Positions 52,750-60,323 of a stretch of DNA of 64,000 nt are shown in pieces (within the stretch, counting starts at the first letter, position 1; every line of letters starts with the position of its first letter). The DNA is from Putridiphycobacter sp965230195 (GTDB lineage: Bacteria; Bacteroidota; Bacteroidia; Flavobacteriales_D; Crocinitomicaceae). Below the pieces are notes generated by a model. That model saw nothing but the letters and a program-made list of their open reading frames with translations. It was not told where the DNA came from and made no database searches. The stretch is from the NCBI GenBank assembly GCA_965230195.1, contig OZ245997.1:2046001-2110000 (forward strand), read 5' to 3'. The position numbers were made by a program, and so were the translations under genes.

Positions 52750-53760
52750 CTAGCTGTACAATTCGTTCATGGTTATGACTTCATCCATGATTTGCGTCCT
52801 TAGTGATTTAGGTTTAACGACTTCTATTTGATTGCCATAACTCAGGATTAAGCGTTTTAATTCCTCCGAAATCAGGACTTCAATTTGGTAAGTATTTCGG
52901 TTTTTACCTGATTTAATTAGTTTTTGGCTATGATGAAAGGGCTGACTTTCAATATACTTTGCGCCAACTTTATCAATTTTGAATTCAATTTTCTCCGGTT
53001 TTGTTTCATACGAAGTGATACCAATAGAGTATTTGAAATACAGGTTTTGGTCAAATTCAATTTTTTGTCCGTAAATTTCTTCAGTAACAACTAATTCAGT
53101 AATTCTGTCTAATCCAAATGTTGTAATTTTGGCTTTTGAAATATTATAACTGATCAGATACCACCTGTTCCGGTATTCTTTCAGGAGTAGGGGGACAACA
53201 GTTCTTTTCTTGGGTTTTTCTGAAATAAAGCTGGTGTAGATAAACTGTACAATCTCCTGCTCTTTGATCGCTTTTAAAAGAGGCGCAAGGTATTCAGTAC
53301 CTATTGTTTCCGGAACCGTTTCGAACTGTACTTTATTGTCAATTGATTGTTCCATAGGATCGCTTGAAATATGAACCCGGTCAAAAATTTTATCAATGGC
53401 AAATCCAAATTGTTTAAACATGCTCACATCCTTAAATTGCATCAATGTATTAGTGGCAAATTTAATGGCGTCAATATCATCTTCTGAAAGCGGAATATTG
53501 TCAATCGAATATTCTTCGTCTTCATAAAAATAGCCTCTGTTTGCCTTGCTGTATTTAATGGGGGCGTCATGATCCATTCGCATTGCAAAAAGGTCCTTTT
53601 CAATTGTAGAGTCACAAATGTTTTCTCCCAGTCCTTCACCGTATAGTGCTTCTTCACAGGCTTGACGAAGGTCTCGTTTAGAGGGAAAGGGATTGAATTT
53701 ATTTCTTAAAGCTCTGTCAATAATTCTGTATCTGAGCTGAGCATTTTTGATTTGTGACAT
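52750..53760 (-). CDS. WYL-domain transcriptional regulator
   Basis: A 336-residue regulator with an N-terminal winged helix (about residues 1-75; AQLRYRIIDRALR, DSTIEKDLFAMR) and a WYL domain near 165-240. The WYL domain contains the motif RWYLISYN and the ligand-contacting TTFGLDRITEL. A C-terminal WCX extension follows. WYL proteins respond to small molecules or nucleic acid ligands and control DNA repair, phage defence and metabolism. No defence or repair genes are next to it, so its targets are unknown. It is divergent from the NlpC/P60 gene, with 55 bases between. Confidence 0.9.
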   Translation of the reverse strand: MSQIKNAQLRYRIIDRALRNKFNPFPSKRDLRQACEEALYGEGLGENICDSTIEKDLFAMRMDHDAPIKYSKANRGYFYEDEEYSIDNIPLSEDDIDAIKFATNTLMQFKDVSMFKQFGFAIDKIFDRVHISSDPMEQSIDNKVQFETVPETIGTEYLAPLLKAIKEQEIVQFIYTSFISEKPKKRTVVPLLLKEYRNRWYLISYNISKAKITTFGLDRITELVVTEEIYGQKIEFDQNLYFKYSIGITSYETKPEKIEFKIDKVGAKYIESQPFHHSQKLIKSGKNRNTYQIEVLISEELKRLILSYGNQIEVVKPKSLRTQIMDEVITMNELYS

Positions 53761-53797
53761 TTTGAAGATTTTGAATTATAAAATTATAAAAACATAT

Positions 53798-53805
53798 TAA
53801 CTTTG
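53798..53805 (+). promoter_or_regulatory. -7 box upstream of NlpC/P60 gene
   Basis: TAACTTTG is an exact TAnnTTTG match ten bases before the start codon at 53816. The -33 box is not clear. Confidence 0.45.
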
Positions 53806-53815
53806 TTTTCAAGTT

Positions 53816-54277
53816 ATGTTAAAAATAGCAGCTTTTTTTATACTGTTTGCATTTTCTGTTAATGTGAATGCACAAACAAAAAGAGATAGCATTATCAACT
53901 ATGCTAAAAGTTTAGTTGGTGTGCCTTATAATTATGGAGGATGTTCTGCTACAGGGTTTGATTGTTCCGGATTTGTATACCATGTGTTTAAAAAATTTAA
54001 GCAATCAGTTCCACGTGTCAGCTCTGCCTATAATAAATACAAAGAAAAACAGGATTTAAAGGATTGCAAGCCTGCTGATATTATCGTATTTACCGGAACT
54101 AATTCGGCAGTGAAAAAACCTGGTCATGTTGGTATTGTACTAAATAATAATGATGGTGTCATTGATTTTATACATGCTTCTTCTTCTAAAAAACATTATG
54201 GCGTTACAATTACCAGGTATAACGCCAGTGGTTATGTAAAACGTTTCTTATTTACCTTATCTGTATTACCATCATGA
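53816..54277 (+). CDS. NlpC/P60-family cell-wall hydrolase
   Basis: A 153-residue secreted cysteine peptidase that cleaves peptide stems of peptidoglycan. A signal peptide ends near NVNAQ. The catalytic Cys50 is in GFDCSGFVYHVF, the His in PGHVGIV near 100, and a second polar residue in FIHASSSKKH near 120. The small size and lack of SH3b or LysM domains indicate a minimal periplasmic hydrolase. The stop overlaps the start of the next gene by four bases, so they are a translationally coupled pair. Confidence 0.93.
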   Translation: MLKIAAFFILFAFSVNVNAQTKRDSIINYAKSLVGVPYNYGGCSATGFDCSGFVYHVFKKFKQSVPRVSSAYNKYKEKQDLKDCKPADIIVFTGTNSAVKKPGHVGIVLNNNDGVIDFIHASSSKKHYGVTITRYNASGYVKRFLFTLSVLPS

Positions 54278-54879
54278 GTGTAAAATTCTTATTTGCCGGA
54301 TTAATTTCGGGTATTTTGATTTCTTGTCAATCTGATCAGTCCAACGAAAATCAAGTAGAATTAGGAGAATCTAAATCTGCTGAGGTTGTGGCATCTTGCC
54401 AGTGTGACGAATTGGTTAAGAGTGATAAGGATGTTTACTTATTGAATGGAGATCCTTATACGGGTAATTGTATTATTCTTTATCAGAATAGTGATAAAAA
54501 GTATATCGAAAAGCAATATTTGGAAGGGAAGATGAATGGAGAGGTTATTTACTATGACCAGGCGGGTAATGTTATATACAGAGAAAATTATGTGCAGGGC
54601 GAATATAAAAAGGATCTTGCTACAGAGAATATCCATTGTAACTGTAAAGTACTCACTAAAGAGACTGTGAATAATCAGACAAAACTGTATTACAAAGGTC
54701 AGCTGTTTACCGGGACCTGTTCAGATCAATATCTGAATTCTGATCAGGATTATATTAAATCTTCTTATAAAAATGGTTTATTGGATGGGTATAAAACCTA
54801 CTATACTAAGGATGGAACCATACTATATCAGGAAAAGTATCAGTCCAATACTTTAGTCACAACTATTTATCCTGAATAA
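54274..54879 (+). CDS. Lipoprotein with MORN/YwqK-like repeats
   Basis: A 201-residue predicted lipoprotein (lipobox ISCQ near residue 18). Two homologous halves each consist of a Cys-rich CQCDELV- or CNCKVLT-type opening followed by MORN-like repeats (YTGNCIILYQNSDKKYIEKQY, MNGEVIYYDQAGNVIYRE, YKTYYTKDGTILYQEKY). Proteins of this kind are often called YwqK antitoxin-like, but nothing here supports a toxin-antitoxin role. It is coupled to the NlpC/P60 gene, which suggests a cell-wall-related or anchoring function. The C-terminus overlaps the gene on the opposite strand by 17 bases. Confidence 0.8.
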   Translation: MSVKFLFAGLISGILISCQSDQSNENQVELGESKSAEVVASCQCDELVKSDKDVYLLNGDPYTGNCIILYQNSDKKYIEKQYLEGKMNGEVIYYDQAGNVIYRENYVQGEYKKDLATENIHCNCKVLTKETVNNQTKLYYKGQLFTGTCSDQYLNSDQDYIKSSYKNGLLDGYKTYYTKDGTILYQEKYQSNTLVTTIYPE

Positions 54880-56302
54880 TTGTTTTTTTCGACATAAATT
54901 TATCTGCATTGTATCCAAACAAATTGTAAAATTTGATAGCCTTTACAACTTCGTCAGGAACATCCTCTTCCCAATTTCGTACACCTGCTTTTATTTTAGA
55001 TAGCACATCATCTGAAAATATATTCAGTAAAGACTGGTCGTAATCTTTGATGCTCTCCACCTTGTCTGATTTGATCATATAGTCGAGAAGGCCATTTAAA
55101 TGATATGGTAATTCAAAATTGTCCAAATCATATAATTCACCATTTTCAGCATTAATAGCAGGGTAGACATACATTTTTATGTTACGTCCAAATCCACGAC
55201 CAAATGCCTCAAGTAATCCTCCTCCAAGGTTGTCGTAATACTTTTCGTCAAATATATTCTGAAGGTTATAAATTCCTAAAATAACCCCCATTTTATGCCC
55301 CTTTGTGAAAGTGGACAGGTACTCAATCATTTTATAATGCTTCAGGTAATTACTGATCATAACAGTATAGCCCATGGAGCATAGTAACTCTGCACGATCA
55401 AGGAAGTCCTTAATCGATATTTTACCGTCAGCGGTTAAATCTTTGAGTGTTAATTCAAATAAAACCTGTACTTTTTCAGCTTTTACTTCTTTTTCTTTAA
55501 GGAAGGCATTTAGCCCTGATGACAACATATCAAAATGGACCTTTGTTGCTGGTCTGAATCGGCCACGCATTAAAAGTACATTCTTTTTATACAATGTCGA
55601 AGAAGCCTGTATTACATTCGCATTTTGATCGAACATAGTGGCATCTGTAAGGCCACTTCTTACTAATAATAGAGCAATTAAACGGTTGTCAACATGTTGA
55701 TAATCCGGACCGGTTACCCGTAACATATCGATTTCCATTCTGTCCTTTGGTAAGCGATACGACAAATCATCTAAAAATTCAGTGATTTTTTCGTATTTCG
55801 AATAAGCGGCATGGATAAGGTTTACCCCTAATATACCTAATGCTTTTTGTTGTGCCTGATGACTATTATCATGTAATTTAACATGTAAAACAATTTCATT
55901 TGGTTCACCACCTTTAGTCAATTGATATTTAATACCAACCCAGCCCTGACCTTGATTTGATTTGTGATAGTTTAGAGATTCAACCGTATTGGCAAAAGCA
56001 AAAAATCTTGCTGTTTCACCTTTTGAAGGAATCGTACTCAAAAGGTTATCGTATTCCTTATCCAGCATTTGTTTTAATCTGTCCTCGCATACATATCGGC
56101 TGGTTTCGCCATACATATTATCACTGACTTTCATGTCATAGGCAGAATGTGTATAGGCAATAGTTCCTGAAGAACCTCCAGCACTAAAAAAATTAGCGGC
56201 TACTTCCTGTCCGGCTCCAATCTCTGCAAACGAGCCATAAATAGTAGGATCAAGGTTAATTGTAAGTGCTTTCTCTTCGGTAGTTAGTCTTTTTTTTGTC
56301 AT
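54863..56302 (-). CDS. Conserved protein of unknown function
   Basis: A 479-residue protein without signal peptide or membrane segment. I recognise it only as a widely conserved bacterial family whose members sometimes carry unrelated automated names; the product is not a TonB receptor or an adenylyltransferase by anything visible here. Conserved-looking segments are ALTINLDPTIYGSFAEIGAGQEVA at the start (quoted by position 12-35), FFSAGGSSGTIA, MYGETSRYVCEDRL, GWVGIKYQL, VLLMRGRFRPAT and the C-terminal NWEEDVP. The first glycine-rich stretch resembles a nucleotide-binding loop. It stands alone on its strand between a lipoprotein gene and the flippase group. A cytosolic enzyme is likely, but its reaction is unknown. 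Confidence 0.72.
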   Translation of the reverse strand: MTKKRLTTEEKALTINLDPTIYGSFAEIGAGQEVAANFFSAGGSSGTIAYTHSAYDMKVSDNMYGETSRYVCEDRLKQMLDKEYDNLLSTIPSKGETARFFAFANTVESLNYHKSNQGQGWVGIKYQLTKGGEPNEIVLHVKLHDNSHQAQQKALGILGVNLIHAAYSKYEKITEFLDDLSYRLPKDRMEIDMLRVTGPDYQHVDNRLIALLLVRSGLTDATMFDQNANVIQASSTLYKKNVLLMRGRFRPATKVHFDMLSSGLNAFLKEKEVKAEKVQVLFELTLKDLTADGKISIKDFLDRAELLCSMGYTVMISNYLKHYKMIEYLSTFTKGHKMGVILGIYNLQNIFDEKYYDNLGGGLLEAFGRGFGRNIKMYVYPAINAENGELYDLDNFELPYHLNGLLDYMIKSDKVESIKDYDQSLLNIFSDDVLSKIKAGVRNWEEDVPDEVVKAIKFYNLFGYNADKFMSKKTIIQDK

Positions 56303-56381
56303 CTCTTTTCGGTCATCATTACAAATCTAGTTCATTATGTCTAAATCTGCACTATAAATCAATAAATTTAAGGAGCAACAA

Positions 56382-57839
56382 TTATTTTTGAGATTTTAGA
56401 ATGGTTAAAAAATGTGAAATCTTAATGATTCTAAATACCAATAAAAAGAGTCCTCCTAATATTAACTTCAATACCATTAAAAATGTTGCATTCAAACTAC
56501 TGAAGTTTGTCATGTATTCAGTAGAAAAATGATTTAAAGCAATGATAAACAATGCGTAAAGAAATATTGAAATATAGAGTTTAAGATTAAAACTCAGTTT
56601 TAGGATTTTATAAGCTATAATGATTTGTATTACAGCGGTAATTGTTTGCGTAATTAATGTGGCAATCGCAGCGCCGTAAGATTGAAGTTTTGGGATTAAA
56701 ATAATATTGAGAAAAAGATTGAAAACTACTCCAAAAATTGCCATTATATTTAAGGATTTCAAACTACCGTTGGCGGTTAATAATGTTCCGAAAATATAAG
56801 TGGTTGCAATGGGAATAAAAGATAAAATGAGGATGGAAAAGGCACTTGATGATTCGGTTATAAACGAAAGGTATCTCCAGCTCATTACGGTTTCACTGTT
56901 GTAGTAACAGGTAACTCCTATTAAAATGCTAAATGGAATTAGAATTCTGACTGGTATTTCGACCATTTTTAAAATATCTTTCTTCTCTTTTAAAAGTCTT
57001 GAATAGATAGGTAACAATAATCCTGCAAACAGTAATGCAAACATATTGATCGCATCCAGGTATCTGAATCCCTGGGCATAAATTCCGGTATGAATATTTC
57101 CGTCAGGAAGCAACCTTTCAAGCATGATTGAATCTGTTCTGTTATAGATAAACATTAAAAAAATGAGCAAGGCATAAGGAAAGCTTTTTTTAACGATACT
57201 CAGCCCGTATGTTCGGTTAAAATTAAATTTGAGCTGACCTATTTTGGGGCGAAGAATCAGGATACACATTATTGCCGTTATACTATAGGAAAGCGTTTGT
57301 GCATATATAAACCACTCTATTTTTATACTTTCATTGAATAGTGATCCCCAAAGTAATATGCTACAAAATATGATGAGTAAAAAACGATCTAGGACAGAGA
57401 TAAATGCTTCTGTCTTAAACCAATGAAGAGCTGTAATGTTTGAACGGAAAAACTGGATTGAGGCAATAATAAATTGGTTGATGACCAATATGCTGATAAA
57501 ATAAATTTCTTCTCCCCGGTAACCTAATATTAAACTTGTAGCTAATACAATAGTCGCATACATCAAAAAAAGTAATAGCCGAATTGAAAGTAGTTTATTA
57601 AAGTACGATTGAATGAGTTTTGGGTATTGGGCAATATTGGTGGTATTATAATTGACAATCCCAAAATCAAGAATGATATTAAAAAGAAAGGTAATGTTTA
57701 ATAGTGAGAAATAAGTCCCATAAGCCGCAGTTCCAACCTGATTTTGAACTTCAGCATCAATTCCCAAAATGTAAAATGGTTTAATCACCAAATTGAGGAG
57801 AATAATCAATGATAAGTTAAAAATAAACTGTCTTTGCAT
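56382..57839 (-). CDS. Oligosaccharide flippase family protein (Wzx-like)
   Basis: A 485-residue integral membrane protein with 12-14 hydrophobic segments along its length, starting at about residue 8. It resembles polysaccharide biosynthesis proteins of the MOP superfamily that flip undecaprenyl-linked oligosaccharides across the inner membrane. The segments FLMFIYNRTDSIMLERLLPDG and GIYAQGFRYLDAINM, and the late SYGAAIATLITQTITAVIQI, fit the family. It lies nine bases after an FkbM methyltransferase gene. A glycosyltransferase gene is divergent from the pair, forming a small surface-glycan group. The glycan itself is unknown. Confidence 0.85.
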   Translation of the reverse strand: MQRQFIFNLSLIILLNLVIKPFYILGIDAEVQNQVGTAAYGTYFSLLNITFLFNIILDFGIVNYNTTNIAQYPKLIQSYFNKLLSIRLLLFLMYATIVLATSLILGYRGEEIYFISILVINQFIIASIQFFRSNITALHWFKTEAFISVLDRFLLIIFCSILLWGSLFNESIKIEWFIYAQTLSYSITAIMCILILRPKIGQLKFNFNRTYGLSIVKKSFPYALLIFLMFIYNRTDSIMLERLLPDGNIHTGIYAQGFRYLDAINMFALLFAGLLLPIYSRLLKEKKDILKMVEIPVRILIPFSILIGVTCYYNSETVMSWRYLSFITESSSAFSILILSFIPIATTYIFGTLLTANGSLKSLNIMAIFGVVFNLFLNIILIPKLQSYGAAIATLITQTITAVIQIIIAYKILKLSFNLKLYISIFLYALFIIALNHFSTEYMTNFSSLNATFLMVLKLILGGLFLLVFRIIKISHFLTILKSQK

Positions 57840-57848
57840 GGTCTTACA

Positions 57849-58571
57849 TTAAACCTTCAAAATAAAGTTTTGATGATGGTGTTTAAGCGGATTAAATTCC
57901 ACAAGCTTGTCATGTTCAACAATATAAGTTTTATATCCGATCTGAGAAAGTAAATCAAAGCAGTTGGTACGGTTTTCATTATCCCATAATTCAAGATAAA
58001 TAACAGGTTTTTGCCTGGTTAATACCTCTTGTCCTCCTAATAGTGCAAAATATTCAAAATTCTCAATATCCATTTTTATACCTGATATTGGTATGTTTTC
58101 AAATTGGGAATCGAGGGTAATGGCTCTTGTTTTAATGGTTTGTCCTTCATTCCATTCATCAATGCTTTCATGAACAACATGGGCTAATCCCTGCATTTTA
58201 ACTTTACCGTTAAGCGGCAATATCATTTCAAGCTCTTCCTCAGTATTTCCAACTGCGAATGGCAGAAGTTCCACATTTTTCAGGTTAAACTTCTGGATGA
58301 TTTGCTTTAAAACTTCCAAGTTGTCAGGCATGGGCTCAATACTAAATATTTTTCGGTCAGGAAATGATTTTGACAAATGATAAGTCATTATTCCAATATT
58401 AGCTCCGATATCCAAAATGGCGCCAGAATTTGATATTTCATCAATAAATTTGAAAAAGTCTTTCTCCTTTACATCCCGTTTCAAGGTCTTTATTTTAAAA
58501 ATAGAAAACCAATACAAATACCGCTGATAGCCCAGCAGTTGTTGAAGTATGAATTTGACGTTGTTTTTCAT
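57849..58571 (-). CDS. FkbM family methyltransferase
   Basis: A 240-residue SAM-dependent methyltransferase. SAM motif I is AILDIGANIGIMTYHL near residue 55, followed by SIEPMPDNLEVL, LPFAVGNTEEE and IKMDIENFEYFALLGG, all in the FkbM order. In glycan clusters such enzymes O-methylate sugars, which fits its position directly before a flippase gene. No specific sugar substrate can be assigned. The 200-base upstream gap contains a hairpin and a CCCGGCCGGG palindrome. Confidence 0.88.
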   Translation of the reverse strand: MKNNVKFILQQLLGYQRYLYWFSIFKIKTLKRDVKEKDFFKFIDEISNSGAILDIGANIGIMTYHLSKSFPDRKIFSIEPMPDNLEVLKQIIQKFNLKNVELLPFAVGNTEEELEMILPLNGKVKMQGLAHVVHESIDEWNEGQTIKTRAITLDSQFENIPISGIKMDIENFEYFALLGGQEVLTRQKPVIYLELWDNENRTNCFDLLSQIGYKTYIVEHDKLVEFNPLKHHHQNFILKV

Positions 58572-58665
58572 AGGGTCCGCACAAATGTAGAACTTTATTC
58601 CAATAGCTTTACCCGGCCGGGCAGATTATATCCACACATTAGAGAAACATAAATTGGATTCTTAA

Positions 58666-58691
58666 GCCTGTTTGAACCCTTATAAACAGGC
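58666..58691. other. GCCTGTTT-N10-AAACAGGC inverted repeat
   Basis: A perfect 8-bp inverted repeat in the 200-base gap between the divergent FkbM and glycosyltransferase genes. No T-run follows, so an operator or RNA leader hairpin is more likely than a terminator. A 10-bp palindrome CCCGGCCGGG lies at 58612-58621. Confidence 0.45.
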
Positions 58692-58771
58692 ATTATATAT
58701 TGTAAATTAAACGAATAATCTGGTCTGTTTATTGTAATAGTGGGCTTAAAAATAATTCCTAAATTCGCGGT

Positions 58772-59878
58772 GTGAATATTGCAATCAATACCAGGTTTTT
58801 ACTACCCCGTAAAATGGAGGGGTTTGGTTGGTTTACCTACGAAATTACCAGGCATATTGTATTGGCACATCCTGAACATACGTTTTACTTTTTTTTTGAC
58901 AGGGCTTACGATAAACGTTTTGTGTTTTCTGATAATGTAGTTCCAGTAGTATTAAGCCCTCAGGCCAGGCACCCTATTTTGTTTAAAATATGGTTTAATT
59001 ATTCGGTAACACAAGCATTAAACAAATATAAAATAGATCTGTTTTTTTCTCCAGACGGTTATTTGTCGCTCAAAACAAAAGTTAAACAAATAGGAGTTAT
59101 TCATGACCTAAACTTTGAACATTTTCCACAAGATATTCCTAAGTCTCCCAGACGATACCTCCTTAAATACTTTAAGCAATTTGCCCAAAAAGCATCACAC
59201 ATTATTACTGTATCCAATTATTCGAAAAAGGATATTGTGAACCTTTATGGAGTAGATGAAAACAAAATAACGGTGGCTTATAATGGAAGTAGTGATCACT
59301 TTAAATTACAACCGGAATCGGTAAAACTGGAAATCAGAAGCAAGTATACTTCCGGGCAGGAATATTTTGTTTATGTTGGTGCTATCCATCCCCGGAAAAA
59401 TGTAGAAAGATTGATTGAGGCGTACCACCGGTTTAAACTGAAAACAAAATCAGAGACGAAATTACTCATTGTAGGAGAAAACCTGTGGGGATCAGATGTA
59501 AATCAATCAGCTGATGATATTATTTACACCGGTCATGTTCAGATTGAAGAGTTGGCAAAAATTGTTGGATCGGCAAAGGCATTATGCCTTGTATCATATT
59601 TTGAAGGGTTTGGTATTCCTCTGGTTGAAGCTATGCAGAGTGGTGTTCCATTACTGTCAGGTAATCTGACAGCACTACCTGAAGTTGCAGGAGGTGCAGC
59701 AGTACTGGTTGATCCTTTTTCTATTGAGTCGATTAGAGATGGGATGGAAGATTTGGATAATGATCAGGAATTAAGAGATCGGTTAATCAAAAAGGGGCTG
59801 GAACGTTCAAAGTTGTTTAATTGGGAACAATCAGCTAAAGTAATTTGGAACGAAATAGAAATTCTTCTCAAAAAATAA
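58772..59878 (+). CDS. Glycosyltransferase, GT4 family
   Basis: A 368-residue GT-B fold retaining glycosyltransferase starting at GTG 58772 (giving MNIAINTRFL). An N-terminal acceptor domain with MEGFGWFTYEITRHI precedes the donor domain. The latter contains YVGAIHPRKNVERLIEAY, YFEGFGIPLVEAMQSGVPLL (E-x7-E type) and LPEVAGGAAVLVDP. It probably adds a sugar to a surface glycan assembled with the flippase and methyltransferase on the opposite strand. Donor and acceptor are unknown. It is followed 27 bases later by the OsmC gene. Confidence 0.9.
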   Translation: MNIAINTRFLLPRKMEGFGWFTYEITRHIVLAHPEHTFYFFFDRAYDKRFVFSDNVVPVVLSPQARHPILFKIWFNYSVTQALNKYKIDLFFSPDGYLSLKTKVKQIGVIHDLNFEHFPQDIPKSPRRYLLKYFKQFAQKASHIITVSNYSKKDIVNLYGVDENKITVAYNGSSDHFKLQPESVKLEIRSKYTSGQEYFVYVGAIHPRKNVERLIEAYHRFKLKTKSETKLLIVGENLWGSDVNQSADDIIYTGHVQIEELAKIVGSAKALCLVSYFEGFGIPLVEAMQSGVPLLSGNLTALPEVAGGAAVLVDPFSIESIRDGMEDLDNDQELRDRLIKKGLERSKLFNWEQSAKVIWNEIEILLKK

Positions 59879-59905
59879 CTATTTTCAGTCTCAGATTTTA
59901 AAAAT

Positions 59906-60319
59906 ATGATACACGAAACAATCACTACCTGGAAAAAAGACATGCAATTTAAAACAGATTTACCAGGAGGAGAGATCACTTATGATTCTAATCCCGAGTT
60001 TGGCGGAAAAGAAAAAGGTGTTCGTCCAAAAGCTTCAATTTTAGGCGCACTTGCCGGATGTACCGGTATGGATGTTGTTTCGGTTTTAGGCAAAATGAGG
60101 GTTGAATTAGATGATCTAAGAATAGAGGTTGATGGAGACCTGACCGAAGAGCACCCTAAGGTTTATAAAAAAATTGAGGTAAGGTATTACTTTTCGGGAA
60201 ATGACCTTGACAAGAATAAGATAGAAAAAGCCGTAGACTTATCGGTTACAAGGTATTGTGGAGTGTATGAAATGTTCAAGTCATTTGCAGAAATGAGCTA
60301 CACAATCCACTACGAATAA
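59906..60319 (+). CDS. OsmC family protein
   Basis: A 137-residue OsmC/Ohr-type protein. The two active-site cysteines are in LAGCTGMDVV (near residue 51) and VTRYCGVYEMF (near 117), the layout of thiol peroxidases that reduce organic hydroperoxides. The domain is complete at usual length. No adjacent OhrR repressor is present, so it belongs to the general OsmC/YhfA-like branch, whose physiological substrate is less certain. It may be co-transcribed with the upstream glycosyltransferase gene. Confidence 0.9.
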   Translation: MIHETITTWKKDMQFKTDLPGGEITYDSNPEFGGKEKGVRPKASILGALAGCTGMDVVSVLGKMRVELDDLRIEVDGDLTEEHPKVYKKIEVRYYFSGNDLDKNKIEKAVDLSVTRYCGVYEMFKSFAEMSYTIHYE

Positions 60320-60323
60320 TGGG

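Noticed and set aside
52750..53760. WYL regulator as marker of a defence island
   Set aside because: Flanking genes are a protease and a wall hydrolase, with no nuclease, methylase or other defence genes in the window.
54274..54879. Toxin-antitoxin role for the YwqK-like lipoprotein
   Set aside because: It has a lipobox, is coupled to a wall hydrolase, and no toxin gene is adjacent.
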